Shown: positions 6,732 to 9,129 of the stretch, piece after piece
Numbering within the stretch: position 1 is the first letter of the stretch
Layout of the letters: each line of letters starts with the position of its first letter
Source: Mucilaginibacter_A sp964244955
Lineage (GTDB): Bacteria > Bacteroidota > Bacteroidia > Sphingobacteriales > Sphingobacteriaceae
NCBI GenBank assembly: GCA_964244955.1
Contig: CAXTKQ010000142.1
Span: forward strand, 1 to 9,129
Direction: 5' to 3'
DNA: 9,129 bases
The notes under the pieces: model-generated
What the model was told of the DNA's origin: nothing
The model's input: the letters and a program-made list of their open reading frames with translations, nothing else
Databases searched by the model: none
Position numbers and translations under genes: made by a program

Positions 6732-8780
6732 TTAAAATTTTACATCGGGCATTGCTGCTTTCATTTTTTGCCGGAACCTTTCTTTCAGGTCGTCGAGGTT
6801 TGTTTTGTAATCTTCGCTTAAATTTACCTGCAAAACGGCTTCCTGCGGGCCAGCCATAAACAAATAAATCGGGCTGGTAGAGTATGCCCCCGGGTGCTGG
6901 CCAACAAAGGCCGAAGTAATGGCCACGTTTTTTGCGCCAACCATATTGTTCAACACCTGTAGTGTTTTTACCACATCTTCTTCGGTGCGTTCTATCCGGG
7001 TTCCGTCTGGCGCCCTCAACCGCACTTGAAATTGACCGCCGTTCACTTTTGGCAAAACATCTCTTCCGATTATTGACAGTAAAATTGCGGTAATACCGAT
7101 AGCCAGGACCGTGTAAGCAGAAACTACAACGCGGCGGTTATCGAAAAGCCGGTTCATCAAACGCAGGTAATGGGAGCGGAACTTGTCGAATTTTGTGGTT
7201 TGGTTTTTCGGATCTGCCGATGCTTCTTTTAGCAGTACTTTTTTCTGTTCCCAGGTATCGCCTTCGCCGGTTGCTTTGTAGTCTTTCTCATGTTCATCAA
7301 TCTCGTGGCCTTTCATCATCCAGTTGGCCATGATCGGTACGAAGGTTTGGGCAAGCAAATAAGAAGTGATCATGGAGAAACCAATGGCCAGCGCCAGCGG
7401 CAAAAACAAGGCACCGGGAATGCCTTTCATCGTAATAGCCGGGGCAAAAACCGCCAGGATACAAAACAGGATCAGCAATTTCGGGAAAGCAATTTCCTTA
7501 CAGGCATCCCAAATGGCCAGGCTTTTTGGTTTGCCCATATCCAAATGCTGGTGGATATTTTCGATGGTTACCGTTGATTCATCCACCAAAATCCCGATGG
7601 CCAAAGATAAACCGCTCAAAGTCATGATATTGATGGTTTGATGGAACAGGTATAAAAATAGCACACCAGAAATCAAAGAAATCGGAATGGTAAAGATTAC
7701 GATCAGTGCTGCGCGCCTGTCGCCCAAAAACAGTAGCACCATTAATCCGGTTAAAACCGCACCAATCGCACCTTCCGTTACCAAACTTTTTACGGCATTG
7801 ATTACGTAAACCGATTGGTCAAACTCGTAACTCAGCTTTACATCATCGGGCAATAAACTTTGTAACCTCGGCAAAGCTTTTTTTAGGTTTTGAACCACTT
7901 CCCAGGTAGAAGCATCGGCCGATTTGGTAACAGCGATGTAAACCGATCTTTTACCGTTTACCAAAGCATAACTACTGGTAATATCGGCAGCATCTTCAAC
8001 AGAAGCAACGTCCCGCAAAAAAACATTTTGCACACTGCCTTTATAAATCGGAATGTCTTCGAAATCTTTTACTGTTTTGATGCTGGTATTTGCAGGTGTA
8101 AAATAATTAATGTCTCCAACCCGCACGTTTCCTGCAGGCGAAGTTTGGTTGTTGTTGCGAAGGGCTGCAACAATTTGATCGGGTGTCAGATTATGAGAAC
8201 GCAGCAGTTCCGGGTCTACTTTGATTACCACTGTCCGCACGTTTCCGCCAAAAGGGGCAGGCGCAACCAAGCCGGGGATAGAAGTAAATGCCGAACGGAT
8301 ATACACATTGGCCATGTCCTGCAATTCATTGTTGCTTCTTGTCGGGCTTCGTAAAACCAACTCGCCAACAGGCAATGTGGAAGCATCAAAACGCAAGATA
8401 AAAGGCGGCTGCGAGCCGGGCGGAAATATGGCTTGCGCCCGGTTGGCAAACGCAGTTACTTCGGCAGCAGCCTGCGCCATATTGGTCCCTTCGTAAAACG
8501 TAAGCTTCATCAAAGTTAAACCTTGGATATTCCTGGTTTCTATACTTTTAACACCTGCAACATAAAGCATCAGGTTAACGTACTGCTTGCCAAAATAGGC
8601 TTCCATTTGTGATGGCGAATAGCCGCCGTAAGGGTGCGAAACGTAGATGACCGGCAAGTTCAAATCCGGGAAAATATCAATCTTGATATTGCGGATGGCA
8701 TTCAATCCAAAAAAGAAAACGCCGGCCACAATAACTAAAATTGTGATCGGTTTTCTGAGTGCACTTTTTATTAACCCCAT
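6732..8780 (-). CDS. RND efflux permease, N-terminal part (truncated)
   Basis: A 682-residue reading frame covering the first half of an HAE1/AcrB-type proton-driven inner-membrane pump and the start of the second. Seen: TM1 (about residues 12-30), first porter and docking region with FPPGSQPPFI and PGLVAPAPFGG, TM2 to TM6 (about 333-482), a charged cytoplasmic loop (490-545), TM7 (about 551-570) and the first part of the second periplasmic domain. TM4 carries GILVDESTVTIENI with Asp400-Glu401 at the place of the AcrB Asp407-Asp408 proton-relay pair. The frame ends at residue 682 in the second porter region, so TM8-TM12 are absent. The ATG start lies 47 bp after the stop of the TolC-like gene, suggesting one transcript. 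Alone it is unlikely to pump. Confidence 0.85.
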   Translation of the reverse strand: MGLIKSALRKPITILVIVAGVFFFGLNAIRNIKIDIFPDLNLPVIYVSHPYGGYSPSQMEAYFGKQYVNLMLYVAGVKSIETRNIQGLTLMKLTFYEGTNMAQAAAEVTAFANRAQAIFPPGSQPPFILRFDASTLPVGELVLRSPTRSNNELQDMANVYIRSAFTSIPGLVAPAPFGGNVRTVVIKVDPELLRSHNLTPDQIVAALRNNNQTSPAGNVRVGDINYFTPANTSIKTVKDFEDIPIYKGSVQNVFLRDVASVEDAADITSSYALVNGKRSVYIAVTKSADASTWEVVQNLKKALPRLQSLLPDDVKLSYEFDQSVYVINAVKSLVTEGAIGAVLTGLMVLLFLGDRRAALIVIFTIPISLISGVLFLYLFHQTINIMTLSGLSLAIGILVDESTVTIENIHQHLDMGKPKSLAIWDACKEIAFPKLLILFCILAVFAPAITMKGIPGALFLPLALAIGFSMITSYLLAQTFVPIMANWMMKGHEIDEHEKDYKATGEGDTWEQKKVLLKEASADPKNQTTKFDKFRSHYLRLMNRLFDNRRVVVSAYTVLAIGITAILLSIIGRDVLPKVNGGQFQVRLRAPDGTRIERTEEDVVKTLQVLNNMVGAKNVAITSAFVGQHPGAYSTSPIYLFMAGPQEAVLQVNLSEDYKTNLDDLKERFRQKMKAAMPDVKF
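7219..7231 (-). repeat. Dispersed motif copy 6 inside the RND gene
   Basis: TAAAAGAAGCATC on the minus strand, the coding strand, specifies part of LLKEAS (residues 516-521) in the charged cytoplasmic loop of the permease. It is the only copy inside a gene. Confidence 0.6.
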
Positions 8781-8796
8781 ATTGCTCGCGTTCTAT

Positions 8797-8810
8797 ATAC
8801 TTCTTTTACC
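8797..8810 (-). repeat. Dispersed motif copy 7 (GGTAAAAGAAGTAT)
   Basis: Lies in the 47-bp spacer between the TolC-like gene and the RND start codon, in the sense direction of the operon. It keeps the GG prefix and carries the T variant, as in copy 2. Confidence 0.7.
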
Positions 8811-8827
8811 GGGATAAAATTGGTGGT

Positions 8828-9129
8828 TTAAAATTCATTGAAAAAAATTCCAAAATCGCCGCTTGCCGCAGCTTTATAAAGCAAAGCCTGCCAAACATTG
8901 TTGTTGGCAATGTCGCGGTCGGTTTCGGCACGGTTTAAGGTGTACAAAGCCTGGGTAACATCTACAATAGTTGCCAGCCCGTTTTTATACAAAACCGTTT
9001 TTTGCAGATAAGCGTCCGATGCTGCTTTTAATCCAATCGGCGCTTCCTGGTAATTTTTTAAAGCGTTTTGAATGCGTGTTCTCGACAAAATCAACTGGCT
9101 GCCCAACTGCTGGTTTATCAGGTTGTATT
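8828..9129 (-). CDS. TolC-like outer membrane efflux protein, C-terminal end (partial)
   Basis: The last 100 or so residues of an outer membrane factor; the frame is open to the window edge, beginning YNLINQQLGSQL, so the 5' end lies outside. Seen: the helical repeat pattern of the TolC family, with ALKNYQEAPIGLKAASDAYLQKT followed by VLYKNGLATIVDVTQALYTLNRAETDRDIANNN, matching the family's typical YxxGLxxxxDVxxAxxxLxxAExD segment near the end of the second outer membrane factor repeat. It forms the exit duct for the RND pump encoded downstream. A TTG at 9106 could be mistaken for a start but is an internal codon. The gene comes first in the visible part of the operon, giving the order outer membrane factor, permease, adaptor. 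I cannot see the signal peptide or promoter. Confidence 0.85.
   Translation of the reverse strand, partial: YNLINQQLGSQLILSRTRIQNALKNYQEAPIGLKAASDAYLQKTVLYKNGLATIVDVTQALYTLNRAETDRDIANNNVWQALLYKAAASGDFGIFFNEF

Larger units (their letters stand above)
5557..8780 (-). pseudogene. RND efflux permease gene, disrupted by an internal frameshifting deletion
   Basis: Two adjacent frames together make one RND permease of about 1,077 residues, close to the usual length. The first frame ends with AMPDVKF followed by TAA at 6734-6732. The family sequence resumes in the -1 frame from 6735 with LSQGSPTPIEVRV, without any gap in the DNA. From memory, relatives carry about 11 further residues of the type SFEAGDIVSQV between these two segments, at the start of the second periplasmic porter region. 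That implies loss of about 35 bp, which both removes residues and shifts frame. The gene therefore looks inactive, unless the two parts are made separately or frameshifting joins them. Upstream and downstream operon members look intact, so the lesion appears recent. An assembly fault is possible but would need more than a single-base error. Confidence 0.8.

Noticed and set aside
6726..6745. Programmed -1 frameshifting at AAAATTTTAA joining the two RND frames
   Set aside because: The site does not follow X_XXY_YYZ in the zero frame (A AAA TTT would place Phe tRNA on ATT), and residues are also missing at the junction, so a deletion explains it better.
7890..8354. 154-residue plus-strand frame opposite the RND gene
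   Set aside because: It lies entirely within the strongly recognisable permease coding region and has no family resemblance; it is a shadow frame, like those at 5642-5962 and 7290-7641.
1..9129. CRISPR array, insertion sequence, toxin-antitoxin or defence system
   Set aside because: The seven motif copies are not regularly spaced, no transposase or integrase frame is present, and all sizeable coding regions are assigned to other families.

Overview
The window looks like a chromosomal segment from a member of the Bacteroidota, most likely a Sphingobacteriales relative such as the Pedobacter/Mucilaginibacter group. This is inferred from moderate GC content, starts without obvious Shine-Dalgarno sequences, TAnnTTTG-type -7 boxes upstream of two genes, the futalosine menaquinone genes, a HAD protein of the BT0820 type, and the style of the RND proteins. 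The genus assignment is only a guess.

Left part, plus strand (about 92-2794): a menaquinone block made of mqnE (aminofutalosine synthase), a histidine-phosphatase-superfamily protein, and mqnA (chorismate dehydratase, apparent TTG start). MqnA and MqnE catalyse consecutive steps of the futalosine route; the phosphatase between them has no known place in it. Middle part (2811-4138): a minus-strand SRAP/YedK-type abasic-site DNA-protein crosslink protein, convergent with mqnA and divergent from a small plus-strand HAD hydrolase. Next comes a minus-strand tRNA-Arg(UCU) with its own intrinsic terminator.

Right part, minus strand (4446-9129): a tripartite efflux operon read right to left as TolC-like outer membrane factor (5' end outside the window), RND inner-membrane permease, and lipoprotein periplasmic adaptor. 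The permease is broken: its first 682 codons end in TAA at 6732-6734 and the rest of the protein continues in the -1 frame. Compared with the family as I remember it, about 11 residues are missing exactly at the junction, so this looks like a real deletion of roughly 35 bp rather than a one-base sequencing slip. The adaptor and the visible part of the outer membrane factor are intact, so the pump may have been lost recently.

The most unusual signal not explained by genes is a short dispersed motif, TAAAAGAAGYAT, often preceded by GG. It occurs seven times in 9.1 kb on both strands, six of them between genes. One pair forms a perfect 13-bp inverted repeat just upstream of the tRNA, one copy fills nearly all of the 16-bp spacer between mqnA and the SRAP gene, and one lies inside the RND coding region. 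Chance would give far less than one copy. Its function is unknown. No CRISPR array, insertion sequence, prophage or classical defence system is visible.
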